From IMG/VR virus record IMGVR_UViG_3300027139_000021, positions 1-26,268 of that record: 26,268 bases of DNA; one strand, given 5' to 3'. Positions 1 through 7,945 of this stretch are shown one piece after another. The position numbers and the translations under genes were made by a program. Within the stretch, counting starts at the first letter, position 1. The number at the start of each line of letters is the position of its first letter. The notes below the pieces were generated by a model that was given only the letters and a program-made list of their open reading frames with translations, ran no database searches and had not been told where the DNA came from. The DNA comes from a virus.

Positions 1-207
1 AAACTTTTCTATGAGTAAGATATCATTATTAGTAAGATCTTCATATACATACTGATTATTAAAATTTAAAACAACCTTTCTGTATAGATTTACTTCTGGT
101 TCATAATTAAGATATGAATAACTAAAACCTAAGAATGGTATACTCTTAAGGTTATAGGTAGTGCCGTTAAGTTTTATTTTTATTTCGTTTTGGGATATAA
201 CAATCAT
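1..207 (-). CDS. Hypothetical protein, truncated at the window edge
   Basis: An open frame begins with ATG at 207 (reading leftward) and stays open for 69 codons to base 1, so the N-terminus is present and the C-terminus lies outside the window. It starts MIVISQNEIKIKLNGTTYNL and is rich in Asn, Tyr and Ile, with alternating hydrophobic residues that suggest beta structure. It follows the 220-567 gene by 12 nt in the same direction, so it probably belongs to the same late tail-fibre/virion cluster. I do not recognise the family and no function can be given. Confidence 0.6.
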   Translation of the reverse strand, partial: MIVISQNEIKIKLNGTTYNLKSIPFLGFSYSYLNYEPEVNLYRKVVLNFNNQYVYEDLTNNDILLIEKF

Positions 208-219
208 TATTAAGTCCTA

Positions 220-567
220 TTAAACGTATTTGTACCAAATGTCACCATCATTACCACCAGTAGGATTTCCAGTTGATACTGTTCTTACACCAAAGCCATT
301 ACTTGTTGTAACCAATGTTACATAAGATGAATTGACAGAAATAACACCACCAGCTACAGTAATACTTGTATTGTCTGGTCTGACAGTACCAGTTGCACTT
401 GGAGTAGCTGTTGTAACAGGAACAACACTAATTGTTCCAGATGAATTAATTAGAATGGTTGTGCCATCTGGACGAACGGTACCAAGGAAGCTCGATGTAG
501 CTTGATTGAATTCGCCACCTCTTACTCCCTTTCTAAGGTTTGAATTACTTAAGAAATTTGTACTCAT
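220..567 (-). CDS. Virion surface/tail-fibre-like protein with two GxVRPDxT repeats
   Basis: This 115-aa protein carries two copies of a roughly 20-residue motif, GTVRPDGTTI..ISV (about residues 29-48) and GTVRPDNTSI..ISV (about 60-78). The same motif occurs several times in the product of 1408-2181. Such GxVxPDGTTI repeats are familiar to me from phage fibre and appendage proteins, where they form small beta units. The C-terminus (GGNDGDIWYKYV) resembles the closing strand often seen at the end of phage fibres. The start at 567 overlaps the stop of the upstream gene in a TAATG, implying translational coupling. The role as a structural protein is inferred; the exact location in the virion is unknown. 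Confidence 0.7.
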   Translation of the reverse strand: MSTNFLSNSNLRKGVRGGEFNQATSSFLGTVRPDGTTILINSSGTISVVPVTTATPSATGTVRPDNTSITVAGGVISVNSSYVTLVTTSNGFGVRTVSTGNPTGGNDGDIWYKYV

Positions 568-893
568 TATACTGTGCTTCCAAATAAACTAAAGCTAACA
601 CTTGTTGTGCTTGCTTGAACATTGACTTCATCGGCTTCATCTAAGGCAATCCCTATTGTTAAAAATAGGCTATCGTTTGCTTGAATAGTATGGTCATAAA
701 CAATGTAGTGTTTATTATCTATAGATTCACCGTTAGGTTGAACTGAGACTCTAACAAGCGTAGCTATAGCTCCCTGATTACATACGCTCAGTGTGCTACA
801 AAATGCTTGTGTAGCAGCAGGGACGGTGTAAAGGGATGTTATAACTCCTGTCGTGACAGGATTTGCTTGTCCTAATACTTTATAGAGTGCCAT
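567..893 (-). CDS. Stand-alone beta-rich virion protein (YKVLGQANP family)
   Basis: The 108-aa product starts MALYKVLGQANP and is strongly similar along its whole length to the first ~110 residues of the 1408-2181 product: shared YKVLGQANP, LYTVP, VCN, FIVYD/YIVYD, DSLFLTIG/DSLLLTIG, and a closing S.S.F.....GS.V. It appears to be a free-standing copy of a domain that is fused to GxVRPDxT repeats two genes upstream. Alternating polar and hydrophobic residues suggest a beta sandwich. A GATAAATA octamer lies only 6 nt before the ATG and no clear Shine-Dalgarno is seen. I recognise the domain from marine T4-like phages as a conserved virion-associated protein, but its function is not established. 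Confidence 0.75.
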   Translation of the reverse strand: MALYKVLGQANPVTTGVITSLYTVPAATQAFCSTLSVCNQGAIATLVRVSVQPNGESIDNKHYIVYDHTIQANDSLFLTIGIALDEADEVNVQASTTSVSFSLFGSTV

Positions 894-899
894 AAGTTA

Positions 900-907
900 T
901 ATTTATC
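900..907 (-). promoter_or_regulatory. Late-promoter-like octamer GATAAATA
   Basis: On the minus strand the sequence reads GATAAATA, one mismatch from the T4 late consensus TATAAATA. It ends 6 nt before the ATG of the gene at 893. With T4 geometry (octamer at -13 to -6), transcription would start 1 nt before the ATG. It lies in a 29-nt intergenic gap, which supports a regulatory role, but AT-rich sequence makes chance matches common. Confidence 0.5.
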
Positions 908-922
908 TTTTTAATAATTTTT

Positions 923-1405
923 TTAGTTACCTACATATTTGACTGTAAAATTAGTTGAACCATTACCAAATGTACTTGGAGATAGTGGATAAGTTATTCC
1001 AATAATTCCAGTAAACGTGTTATAAGCACCAAGTTGCCATGTGCCTCCAGTATTTCCAGCACCAGCACCATCGCTGTCAGTTCCTCTTTCACTATTCTGG
1101 GAACGCGATACTTGAAATCCTGATGATAACGTAAATCGCAAATCAGAATCAGGAGATCCACCACCTTTAGTGTAGAATGGTGCTGATGCAAAAGCTAATG
1201 GATACGTGGCATATATTGATGTAATAAAATTATTAATATTATTTCCAGCATTCCAACTATAAGTGAATACATCAGTTCCTATAGGATATGGATATCTCGT
1301 CCATATTCTAACACCATTAACATTAACTTCTTGCATAGCAACCCCATTAACATTTACTCCTGGAGAGTAATCTACAATAGTTGTGCCGTTTATAATTAGT
1401 GGCAT
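923..1405 (-). CDS. Glycine/asparagine-rich putative tail-fibre tip or adhesin protein
   Basis: This 160-aa protein starts MPLIINGTTIVDYSPGVNVNG and has an N-terminal region with repeated VNGV.. units (about residues 17-33) leading to RIWTR. That looks like the short N-terminal strand domain found in many phage appendage proteins (NGVRIWT-type). The rest is rich in Gly, Asn, Ser and Thr, including GGGSPDSD and GAGAGNTGGTW, as in receptor-binding tips. No enzyme motif is visible. It sits between the two genes carrying the YKVLGQANP domain. I do not recognise a characterised homologue; adhesin or virion surface is inferred from composition and context. Confidence 0.65.
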   Translation of the reverse strand: MPLIINGTTIVDYSPGVNVNGVAMQEVNVNGVRIWTRYPYPIGTDVFTYSWNAGNNINNFITSIYATYPLAFASAPFYTKGGGSPDSDLRFTLSSGFQVSRSQNSERGTDSDGAGAGNTGGTWQLGAYNTFTGIIGITYPLSPSTFGNGSTNFTVKYVGN

Positions 1406-1407
1406 AA

Positions 1408-2181
1408 TTAGTCAGAAGTAAAAATACTAACAGTAGTCCCAGTTACAACAATTCTTACTACACCTCTCGTGGATGGAGTAGCATAAGGAGCTACATTGAA
1501 GTTGACCGAAACCACTCCAGATGTTACGAGTATACTTGTACCGTTTGGTCTAACAATACCAGCAGCGCTGGCATTTGCTATGTTGGCACTGATAAGTCCC
1601 GATGTTACCAATACGCTAGTTCCATCTACACTGACGTTAGCACTAATAACACCTGAAGTAATTAAAATACTTGTACCATCAGGTCTTACAGCACCAAAGT
1701 TACTTGTTGTAGCTAATGTAAAGCTACCACCAGGAATAAGACTTAAGACTCCATTTTGTACTGAAATACTAGTGTTATCAGGTCTAATCATACCAACAGA
1801 ACTTGTCGTTGCTATGTTATAGACGCTAGCAACATTAGTTGTATCTATAACTACTTCAGATCCTGATATCGTAAATGCAAAGCTAGATGTACTTGCAAAG
1901 ACACCAATGATGTCAGTGGGAGCTAAACTTAAACCGATAGTAAGTAATAAACTATCATATGGTTGAATTGAAGCATCATAAACAATAAATGTTTTTGTGG
2001 TAGAAGTAATGCCAGCTGGCCGTACAGCTATACGACAGGTACCGGTAGTTGCACCAGTATTACAAACATTAAGAATGCTAGCAAAAGCCATAAAACCACT
2101 AGGAACAGTATACAAAATTGCTTCTGTATTACTTGTTAGTGGATTTGCTTGTCCTAAGACTTTATACGAATTGGCTGCCAT
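1408..2181 (-). CDS. Fibre-like virion protein: YKVLGQANP domain fused to VRPDxTSI repeats
   Basis: The 257-aa product has two parts. Residues 1-110 duplicate the stand-alone protein at 567-893. Residues ~125-245 are a string of repeats: GMIRPDNTSI, GAVRPDGTSI, a shortened copy beginning VDGTSV that lacks the VRP part, and GIVRPNGTSI, each followed by ..SGVIS-type closing strands, with a degenerate last copy (GVVRIVVTGTTVSI). The start ATG at 2181 overlaps the stop of the long fibre gene and has AAGGA a few bases upstream. The arrangement suggests a modular appendage protein in which head domain and shaft repeats are exchanged between neighbours. Virion role inferred; no catalytic motif. Confidence 0.75.
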   Translation of the reverse strand: MAANSYKVLGQANPLTSNTEAILYTVPSGFMAFASILNVCNTGATTGTCRIAVRPAGITSTTKTFIVYDASIQPYDSLLLTIGLSLAPTDIIGVFASTSSFAFTISGSEVVIDTTNVASVYNIATTSSVGMIRPDNTSISVQNGVLSLIPGGSFTLATTSNFGAVRPDGTSILITSGVISANVSVDGTSVLVTSGLISANIANASAAGIVRPNGTSILVTSGVVSVNFNVAPYATPSTRGVVRIVVTGTTVSIFTSD

Positions 2182-4631
2182 TATATTCCTTTATACAATC
2201 CTGTTCCGTATACAACAATACTTGTTGTTGCAGGAGGGACTGGACCTATAGTTGTGTTTACAGCTGTAAATCTAAAAATATCTGTTAGTCCAGAAACATT
2301 GCTATTACTGTTTGGTGTTATAGAAATAGTAACACCACTTGAAGGACCAGCTGATACATTGAATGTATTTCCAGTTGTAGTTTGTCTAATAAAGACTTCC
2401 GTACTTATACTTTTACCAGGAGGTGGTAAGCTCAAGAATGTAAGATTGGTTACGTTTTCATCTTGATATATGTAATTAGTTGGAAAATTAAAATCTATAA
2501 CAAGTGTGCTGCCTGTTGCTGTAGATTGTCTGATATTACCAAATTTTTTAAGTTCTGAATCTTCTACTGTTTGTCCTGAAACGACAGTAATAGAAGTAGC
2601 TCCTGTAATATATTGTACAGATTGGTATCCTATTGTAAATGACGTTACGTTATAATTTACAGAGTTTTGAGCTACAACAAACCCTGGGCTACCAAATTTA
2701 CCATCTTTACCTACGCTAATAGTTATAGAGGTTCCAGAAGTCACACTTTGTAGTAAGTACCAATCTCCATTACTAACATCAAACGATACTGTAGCTCCTG
2801 CATTTCCTGATTGTATAGCTGAGCCATTTTTAATTAATCTATAATTAGAAGACGGATACAGGATACGAGTTTCTGTTGAGGTAACACCACTTACGACCTG
2901 AGAAACAACATTGTTATATCTAACATCTGGACCTATTATGACTAAGCTAGTTTGCCCTAAATTTAGTTCATCAGCTACCCATGCATTGATATGAGCTATT
3001 TCAGTAAATCCAGTAGTACGTGTGTCATCTAAAGAATAAAAGAAGGTGTATCCATTTATGTCACAAGATATAAGAGAAGTTGATGCTAAGCTACTAAGAG
3101 TATTAATTAATGTTGGAGATTGATATCCAGCAACAAATACTGAAAACTCATCAAAACCAATTGTAGCATCATAATACAATCCACCACTAGTTGTACTAGC
3201 ATTGTATGTTGCTGAAGAGGTTGCATTGTAAAGATAAAACCCATCACCGAATACAATGTTTTCAGTTGTAAAAGGATAGGTTGCAAGAGTACTGGAGACT
3301 GTATTATTTACATCGTTAATAGTAATACCAATTGTGTTACCAGTGTTGTCTAATACTTGACCACCAGCTGGTAAAACAATGGTGCCACTACTATTAAACA
3401 CAAGATTGTTGGGATATTCTATTCTTCCATCACTAAAATACTGAACACCGTTAGGATTTGTATAAACTAAAAATCCAGGATCGCTACCATTATAAGTTGT
3501 AGAGGAAGTATCGTATCCAATACTCAATTCAGAAAAAGTAAAGTTGTTGTTAATTGTATTAGATGAATAATTTATATCTAATGCGCTAGTGTTTGTTTCT
3601 GTAACATTGATACCAACGGCGTTTGTTACTGCTATATTAATTGTTAAGGTCGTACCAGTTACAGTAAAATCAGAACCTTCTGTTAAATATATAATTTGTG
3701 GAATTCCAGCTCTAGTAATACTAGCATTGTGTGTTAAACCATTTGTTGCGGAAGAAGATAAAGCAAAAGTAGTTCCTGGTGAAATAGTTATCGTACTAAA
3801 GAAAACTTGTAAAAGAGATTCTTGAGTAGGAAAAACAGGTGTATTTAATACTTCAGCTACATGAGTAATGCTTGAATAATTAACTAAAAGAGTACTTCCA
3901 ATAGATAGATTAGTAACACTTGTAATAGTGGAACCTACTGGATTTGTAATTCTAATAATTGAATCTGATATAACAGAGACACTGCTAAATGCAGTTCCTG
4001 TTGTTAAACTTGTTGATGATGTTCCACTGTAAAAAACAAATCCTGGTGCTAAAGTTAGAGGTTCGATAACGTCAGTTTGATTATTTAAATTATTAACAAA
4101 AGCTAAAGTGGCGTAGCTTGTAAGCTGACTACTTAACGAATTGTTTGTAACATAGCTTGATAACGTACTTGTTAAGTTTACATTAGTTACATAACTAGTA
4201 AGAAAGCTTGATGTTAGATAATTTGATAGTGTACTTGTTAAGTTAGCATTAGTTACATAACTAGTAAGTGTAGAGGTTAAGTTAGCATTGGTTGTATAGT
4301 TTGATAAAGTGCTTGTAAGATTAGCATTAGTTGTATAGTTAGATAAAGTACTAGTTAAACTGACATTAAGAGTATAACTTGCTAACGTGCTTGTAAGATT
4401 ACTATTTGTTGTATAGCTTACTAAAACTGTTGTTAGATATTCTATAGTAGAATAGCTTGTTAGCCTACTTGTTAGAGAAGCTTCTGTAACAAGAGGACTA
4501 CCCCCTGGAGTTACACCATCCATAACAACTACAGTAGCTTTACTAGTATCTATATAAAGTTCACGAGCTGATCCTGTAAGACCAGAAAGACTCGTAGTAC
4601 TATAAGCTATAAACTGTAGGGTGGTTGCCAT
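2181..4631 (-). CDS. Large tail-fibre-like protein (816 aa) with 13-residue repeat shaft
   Basis: The N-terminal ~45 residues (GLTGSARELYIDTSKATV then MDGVTPGG) resemble the small N-terminal domain seen in many phage fibres and tropism determinants (pattern: GELxVDTxxxTLxVxDGxTPGG). Residues ~60-190 are a tandem 13-aa repeat of type Y-T/V-T-N-A-N-L-T-S-T-L-S-N, with hydrophobic Tyr and Leu recurring at fixed spacing, compatible with a trimeric shaft. The remaining ~600 residues are Ser/Thr/Asn/Gly-rich beta-type sequence with no visible enzyme motif, as expected for a receptor-binding fibre. It begins with ATG at 4631, abutting the coiled-coil gene, and is followed by other fibre-like genes. 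Probable host-recognition fibre; no specific T4 gene equivalence is claimed. Confidence 0.8.
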   Translation of the reverse strand: MATTLQFIAYSTTSLSGLTGSARELYIDTSKATVVVMDGVTPGGSPLVTEASLTSRLTSYSTIEYLTTVLVSYTTNSNLTSTLASYTLNVSLTSTLSNYTTNANLTSTLSNYTTNANLTSTLTSYVTNANLTSTLSNYLTSSFLTSYVTNVNLTSTLSSYVTNNSLSSQLTSYATLAFVNNLNNQTDVIEPLTLAPGFVFYSGTSSTSLTTGTAFSSVSVISDSIIRITNPVGSTITSVTNLSIGSTLLVNYSSITHVAEVLNTPVFPTQESLLQVFFSTITISPGTTFALSSSATNGLTHNASITRAGIPQIIYLTEGSDFTVTGTTLTINIAVTNAVGINVTETNTSALDINYSSNTINNNFTFSELSIGYDTSSTTYNGSDPGFLVYTNPNGVQYFSDGRIEYPNNLVFNSSGTIVLPAGGQVLDNTGNTIGITINDVNNTVSSTLATYPFTTENIVFGDGFYLYNATSSATYNASTTSGGLYYDATIGFDEFSVFVAGYQSPTLINTLSSLASTSLISCDINGYTFFYSLDDTRTTGFTEIAHINAWVADELNLGQTSLVIIGPDVRYNNVVSQVVSGVTSTETRILYPSSNYRLIKNGSAIQSGNAGATVSFDVSNGDWYLLQSVTSGTSITISVGKDGKFGSPGFVVAQNSVNYNVTSFTIGYQSVQYITGATSITVVSGQTVEDSELKKFGNIRQSTATGSTLVIDFNFPTNYIYQDENVTNLTFLSLPPPGKSISTEVFIRQTTTGNTFNVSAGPSSGVTISITPNSNSNVSGLTDIFRFTAVNTTIGPVPPATTSIVVYGTGLYKGI
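4065..4460 (-). repeat. Tandem 39-bp repeat encoding a 13-aa fibre-shaft unit
   Basis: About nine to ten consecutive units of 13 codons within the large fibre gene (unit type YTTNANLTSTLSN). Two units are identical in protein sequence, and one unit is shortened to nine residues (NYLTSSFLT), which looks like an in-frame 12-bp loss. DNA copies are similar but not identical. Such repeats can expand and contract by slippage or recombination and change fibre length. Confidence 0.85.
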
Positions 4632-5053
4632 TATTTCACCACTATTTCAAACATATTACCAAATTTTGTTAAGAGCCAACCTCCAGCAATTCCAGCACCT
4701 AACAAAATATAACGCCACTTTTCAAGATCAACTATTCGATCCTCTAAAGTCTTTTGCTTTGAATTATGAAACTCTTGATCTACTTTCAATTCATTTTTAA
4801 GATCATTAATACCTGATACGATACGAGTTTCTGTGGCACTGATTTCAGTACTTAATTCTCTTTGTACTGTTGTGATACGACTATGTAATTCCTTGATATC
4901 GTCAGCCATTTCGTTTCGTCTCTGCTCTAGTAATTGAAATAGATCTTCTTGTTTTCGTTCTGTTTGATTAATTTTTTCATCATGAACAGCTAAAATCTGA
5001 CGAACGTCAGCTGCAACGTTAATAAGTTTATCTAATTGTTCTTGAGGTTTCAT
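4631..5053 (-). CDS. Coiled-coil protein with C-terminal membrane anchor (XhlA-like topology)
   Basis: The 140-aa product has a long charged helical region (about residues 5-112, many Glu, Lys, Gln and Arg with heptad-like Leu/Ile/Val spacing) followed by one hydrophobic segment near residues 115-130 (YILLGAGIAGGWLLTKF) and a short tail. This layout resembles XhlA-type and other small phage accessory membrane proteins thought to assist holins, but it would also fit a fibre-assembly or i-spanin-like role. No signal peptide is seen. A GATAAATA late-promoter-like octamer overlapping the previous stop codon ends 5 nt before the ATG. Function is a topology-based inference only. Confidence 0.65.
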   Translation of the reverse strand: MKPQEQLDKLINVAADVRQILAVHDEKINQTERKQEDLFQLLEQRRNEMADDIKELHSRITTVQRELSTEISATETRIVSGINDLKNELKVDQEFHNSKQKTLEDRIVDLEKWRYILLGAGIAGGWLLTKFGNMFEIVVK

Positions 5054-5058
5054 GCTAG

Positions 5059-5066
5059 TATTTATC
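5059..5066 (-). promoter_or_regulatory. Late-promoter-like octamer GATAAATA overlapping a stop codon
   Basis: Minus-strand GATAAATA contains the TAA stop of the upstream gene (stop at 5062-5064) and ends 5 nt before the ATG at 5053. With T4 late geometry the start site would be the A of the ATG itself. No Shine-Dalgarno is present between the octamer and the ATG. Confidence 0.5.
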
Positions 5067-6276
5067 TCTGTTCAATCCAGGTAATAGCAGCTAGTGCATC
5101 TTTACCAGTATTGGGGCTAGATATGGCTAGTGTTAGAGTGTCGCTTGTTGTACCCATGTTGCCACGGCCAATCTGATATACGGTATTTGCATCTAATCTA
5201 ATACTTGTGCCGCCTCCACCAATAACGAATCCTGAGTCAAGATCTACGCCGTTAGTATACGTAGTGGCACTAGTATCAAACTGTGTAAATGCATTGCTAT
5301 CCGGCATGTTTACAAAGTTGGCGCCAGACAATGTGGCATTACGAATTAGTTTGTAAAATACATTAGTGTTATCTACAGTAGCAGCCTGGAAGAATGTGGG
5401 TAACACAATACCTTTTAATGCGTTTGGTTTTAACCTAATACTGAGTATTGGATAAAAAGTGTTGGCCGCAGCCATTCTAGTTCCTCCAATAGGGTTAGTA
5501 ATGTTTTGTGCAATGCCCAATTTGGTGGCTTCACCTTCCGATACAAGACTGTTGGATCCTTGATATAAGTAGTGCGTGCCTGCTACTCCTGTCAAATTTT
5601 CTATCTCTAACCTAATTGGCAAGAACGGTGTTGAACTCCAGGGAAGTGATGTAACATTACCGTGATTAAACGTGTGGATGATCTGGGTTGATCCGTTGAT
5701 CACATACCCAATAATGATCTGTCCAGCACCATACCACTCATATTCAAAACTTACCATCTGTGCTTTGGTTGGATCAGCAATAATGCCACTGCGACCTGTT
5801 CCGTCCAACTTATCGCCGTTCCATTGACTGCGAGGTATACGATTTTCAACCACCATACCCGATGTGCTGGTACGCACTACTACATTGTATTGAGGTAAGC
5901 CATCGGAACCTAAGACTCCAGCATCTTCAAAGTAAAACCCGTTGTTTTCATCAAATAGTCCTATGCGTCTTCGTATCCCTGTTACAGGAGTTTGAAATCT
6001 TACAGCATAGGTCAACTTAGAACTGCGACCTGGAATGTATCGCATCACATTACGAGTTTGTCTTACGACTTTAGATCCAAGTTGCCCATCGACTGCCATA
6101 TCTATCCAGTCGGTATTAGTGTTCCAAGTGGCTGTGCCGCCAGACGTGGTGCTTTCATCCCAGACATCTGTTTCTTTACCGTATTGAAATGTGTTAAAGA
6201 AATCAGTTTGATAATTTGATACTTTAAGACGATTCTTGCTGGTATATTCGTTTTTATCTTTGAAAAGATATGTCAT
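5062..6276 (-). CDS. Conserved virion structural protein (~404 aa) of higher GC than neighbours
   Basis: The product begins MTYLFKDKNEYTSKNRLKVS and continues with beta-rich sequence containing many aromatic and Gly residues; I recall similar proteins among marine T4-like phages as virion proteins. No enzyme motif is visible. I place the start at 6276 because that ATG forms an ATGA overlap with the preceding stop (6273-6275) and has GGAG about 7 nt upstream; an in-frame ATG at 6288 would add four residues (MENS) with a weaker site. Base composition stands out: 5821-5880 has 30 G+C of 60, against 16 of 60 at 4201-4260 in the neighbouring fibre gene, suggesting different ancestry or codon selection. 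Exact virion role unknown. Confidence 0.75.
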   Translation of the reverse strand: MTYLFKDKNEYTSKNRLKVSNYQTDFFNTFQYGKETDVWDESTTSGGTATWNTNTDWIDMAVDGQLGSKVVRQTRNVMRYIPGRSSKLTYAVRFQTPVTGIRRRIGLFDENNGFYFEDAGVLGSDGLPQYNVVVRTSTSGMVVENRIPRSQWNGDKLDGTGRSGIIADPTKAQMVSFEYEWYGAGQIIIGYVINGSTQIIHTFNHGNVTSLPWSSTPFLPIRLEIENLTGVAGTHYLYQGSNSLVSEGEATKLGIAQNITNPIGGTRMAAANTFYPILSIRLKPNALKGIVLPTFFQAATVDNTNVFYKLIRNATLSGANFVNMPDSNAFTQFDTSATTYTNGVDLDSGFVIGGGGTSIRLDANTVYQIGRGNMGTTSDTLTLAISSPNTGKDALAAITWIEQR

Positions 6277-7031
6277 ACTATTCTCCATCCATCACGGTAT
6301 ATTAAATGAATTGCACCGTTGTTAATTTCTAATCTAAAACCATCAGGATCATTGTCAACATTGCCAATCACTGTAATTGGAAATGCTTCACATCTACCCG
6401 ATTCATCTTTAATAATAACATCTCGGCCAGAGGATAAATTCTGTGTTGGTAACGTAATATAACTTAGGCCAGCGTAGTTGACACCAATATAGTAATCTTT
6501 ACGACCGATTGTATAAGATGATGTTGTGACTAGTTTTGTAGGCATGTCGAGGTTATAAACCTGAGCAGCACCACCGCCAGGGCCAGTAGCTGCAATTCGA
6601 CTAACCCAGTTTTCAAGATATTTTAACTTTTGTTCTAGTGCCGCAGTCTCTGCTGGCATTTGTGGGTCTGGTTTAACTAATGTTGCCTCTTGGTGTACTT
6701 GTCTTGTAATAGAGCTCGCTACTTTGTCTACCACTGTTTCTTTCTTTTGAAAGAGTTCTTCAACAATTGTAATCGGTTCTTCAATCTCTTCTTTTGCTAC
6801 TTCTTCAATCTTTTCTACTTGTTCGGTTGTTAAAGGTCCATCATCAAGCTCATACTTTGGAGCTTCAAATATTGGAGCTAAATCTTTAGCTACACTTTCT
6901 TTAATTCGTTTTCTTAGTTTTTCTTGACGGGATGATAGGTCTTCAATTTCTTCTAACAAAGCGCTATCAGGCTCTTGATTAAGAGCTTTACTTAGATTGA
7001 GTAGGGATTGGAGTTCTTTAAGTCTGTCCAT
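6273..7031 (-). CDS. Virion protein: N-terminal coiled coil plus C-terminal beta domain
   Basis: The 252-aa product has an acidic, helical N-terminal half (residues ~1-150, many Glu/Lys/Leu, long coiled-coil-like stretches), then a Gly-rich hinge (ATGPGGGAAQ, ~153-160), then a ~90-residue C-terminal domain (SYTIGRKDYYIGVNY .. ITLP .. GRDVIIKDESG .. HLIYRDGWRIV). The C-terminal type (ITLP..GR..IIKDESG..) recurs in phage tail-fibre and appendage proteins as a folding or tip domain. It overlaps both neighbours by a few bases, as is usual in co-translated virion genes. A trimeric appendage or neck-associated component is plausible; function not established. Confidence 0.75.
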   Translation of the reverse strand: MDRLKELQSLLNLSKALNQEPDSALLEEIEDLSSRQEKLRKRIKESVAKDLAPIFEAPKYELDDGPLTTEQVEKIEEVAKEEIEEPITIVEELFQKKETVVDKVASSITRQVHQEATLVKPDPQMPAETAALEQKLKYLENWVSRIAATGPGGGAAQVYNLDMPTKLVTTSSYTIGRKDYYIGVNYAGLSYITLPTQNLSSGRDVIIKDESGRCEAFPITVIGNVDNDPDGFRLEINNGAIHLIYRDGWRIV

Positions 7032-7554
7032 TAGTTGGTCTTCTTCGTCTTATCTTTTTACCCAACATAATGTCTCGACCAGCTAAATTAGGATTTGGAT
7101 TTGGTGTTGCTTGTCCTGAAAAGCCACCACCAACAGCATTAGCTATTTCTTCACTGTGCATTCTAAATGTAAGCATACTAGATCCATTTAGATAATTTGT
7201 TACTTCATTGATTTGTTCTTGATTTGCCGATCTTTTAATAAACTCAGATTCTAAGAATACAGGTTCATCTTTATCTTCTGCATGTTCTCTTACTAAAGAA
7301 AGAGCTGCAGCATAGCTTGCAATTTTTCTATTCTCTACAGGAACTTTTTGGATAATGCGCTTTAATCTAAAGATCATTCGATCTAAGATTGTGTAGGCAT
7401 CTTTTTCTGCAACAGTATTGAGGTCGTTCCATTTCTTTAAGACTGTACCATTGGCATCAATAATACCTAAACGGTAAGCGTCGGTCTCGTCGAATGGAGT
7501 TGTGAGCTTTCTAAGAATTCGATAAGTAATAACAGCATCTACAAATCTGGACAT
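7018..7554 (-). CDS. Conserved T4-like phage protein (YRILRKLTTPFDETDAYRLGI family)
   Basis: About 178 aa. The N-terminal ~75 residues follow a pattern I recognise across T4-like phages: a short lead, ..LTTPF..TDAYRLGIID..G.VLKK.., then ..KDAYTILDRMIFRLKRI. The tail is basic (GKKIRRRR). I set the start at ATG 7554, in a TGATG overlap with the stop of the upstream gene and preceded by AAGGA at good spacing; a longer reading from a TTG at 7557 adds one residue and is less likely. It lies in the virion-gene block. The family is usually annotated as a structural or hypothetical protein; no biochemical role is known to me. Confidence 0.75.
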   Translation of the reverse strand: MSRFVDAVITYRILRKLTTPFDETDAYRLGIIDANGTVLKKWNDLNTVAEKDAYTILDRMIFRLKRIIQKVPVENRKIASYAAALSLVREHAEDKDEPVFLESEFIKRSANQEQINEVTNYLNGSSMLTFRMHSEEIANAVGGGFSGQATPNPNPNLAGRDIMLGKKIRRRRPTNGQT

Positions 7555-7937
7555 CAAATCTTCCTTAATAATTCTACAATATGTTGATCAAGCGTTATAT
7601 CAGAGGATTTGACATTCTGACCTCTCACTCGAACAATATCAGGCATATAATTTAAAAAAACCAGGAAGGTTTTTAGCTCTGGCCAAAACTTTTCCTGGAT
7701 CTTAAAAAATAACATATGGGTGGCAGAATCTGCCCCAAACACATTGTATAAAACTACCAAGTGATTAATTATTAATCGTTCTTTAATATCACCAGTAAGT
7801 TTGTAACGTCCAAGAAGTCTTTTGACATATCTTAGTCGTTTTAGGTCGTCTTCAAATTCTCTTAAACCACTACAGCTAGGATTATCATAGCTTTTAATGG
7901 CAAACATGATGAAGTTTTCATTTGTCAAATCAATCAT
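7554..7937 (-). CDS. Conserved T4-like phage hypothetical protein (127 aa)
   Basis: The product (MIDLTNENFIMFAIKSYDNP ..) matches a small family I recall from T4-like phages: an N-terminal ..FAIKSYDNPSC.. motif, then ..DLKRLRYVKRLLGRY.. and ..ERLIINHLVVLYNVFG..A..MLFFKI... It is mostly alpha-helical with no transmembrane or enzyme motif. An ACTAAATA octamer sits 8 nt before the ATG and no Shine-Dalgarno is obvious. It is coupled to the downstream gene by a TGATG overlap. Function unknown; its constant company with virion genes suggests an assembly or structural role. Confidence 0.75.
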   Translation of the reverse strand: MIDLTNENFIMFAIKSYDNPSCSGLREFEDDLKRLRYVKRLLGRYKLTGDIKERLIINHLVVLYNVFGADSATHMLFFKIQEKFWPELKTFLVFLNYMPDIVRVRGQNVKSSDITLDQHIVELLRKI

Positions 7938-7945
7938 TATAAATG

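Noticed and set aside
1496-1822. Plus-strand 108-codon open frame opposite the 1408-2181 gene
   Set aside because: Antisense shadow of repetitive Thr/Ser/Val codons; no ribosome-binding site, low-complexity product.
4065-4460. Regularly spaced similar DNA units that could be read as a CRISPR-like array
   Set aside because: The 39-bp units have no unique spacers and are in phase with a 13-residue protein repeat inside a long ORF.
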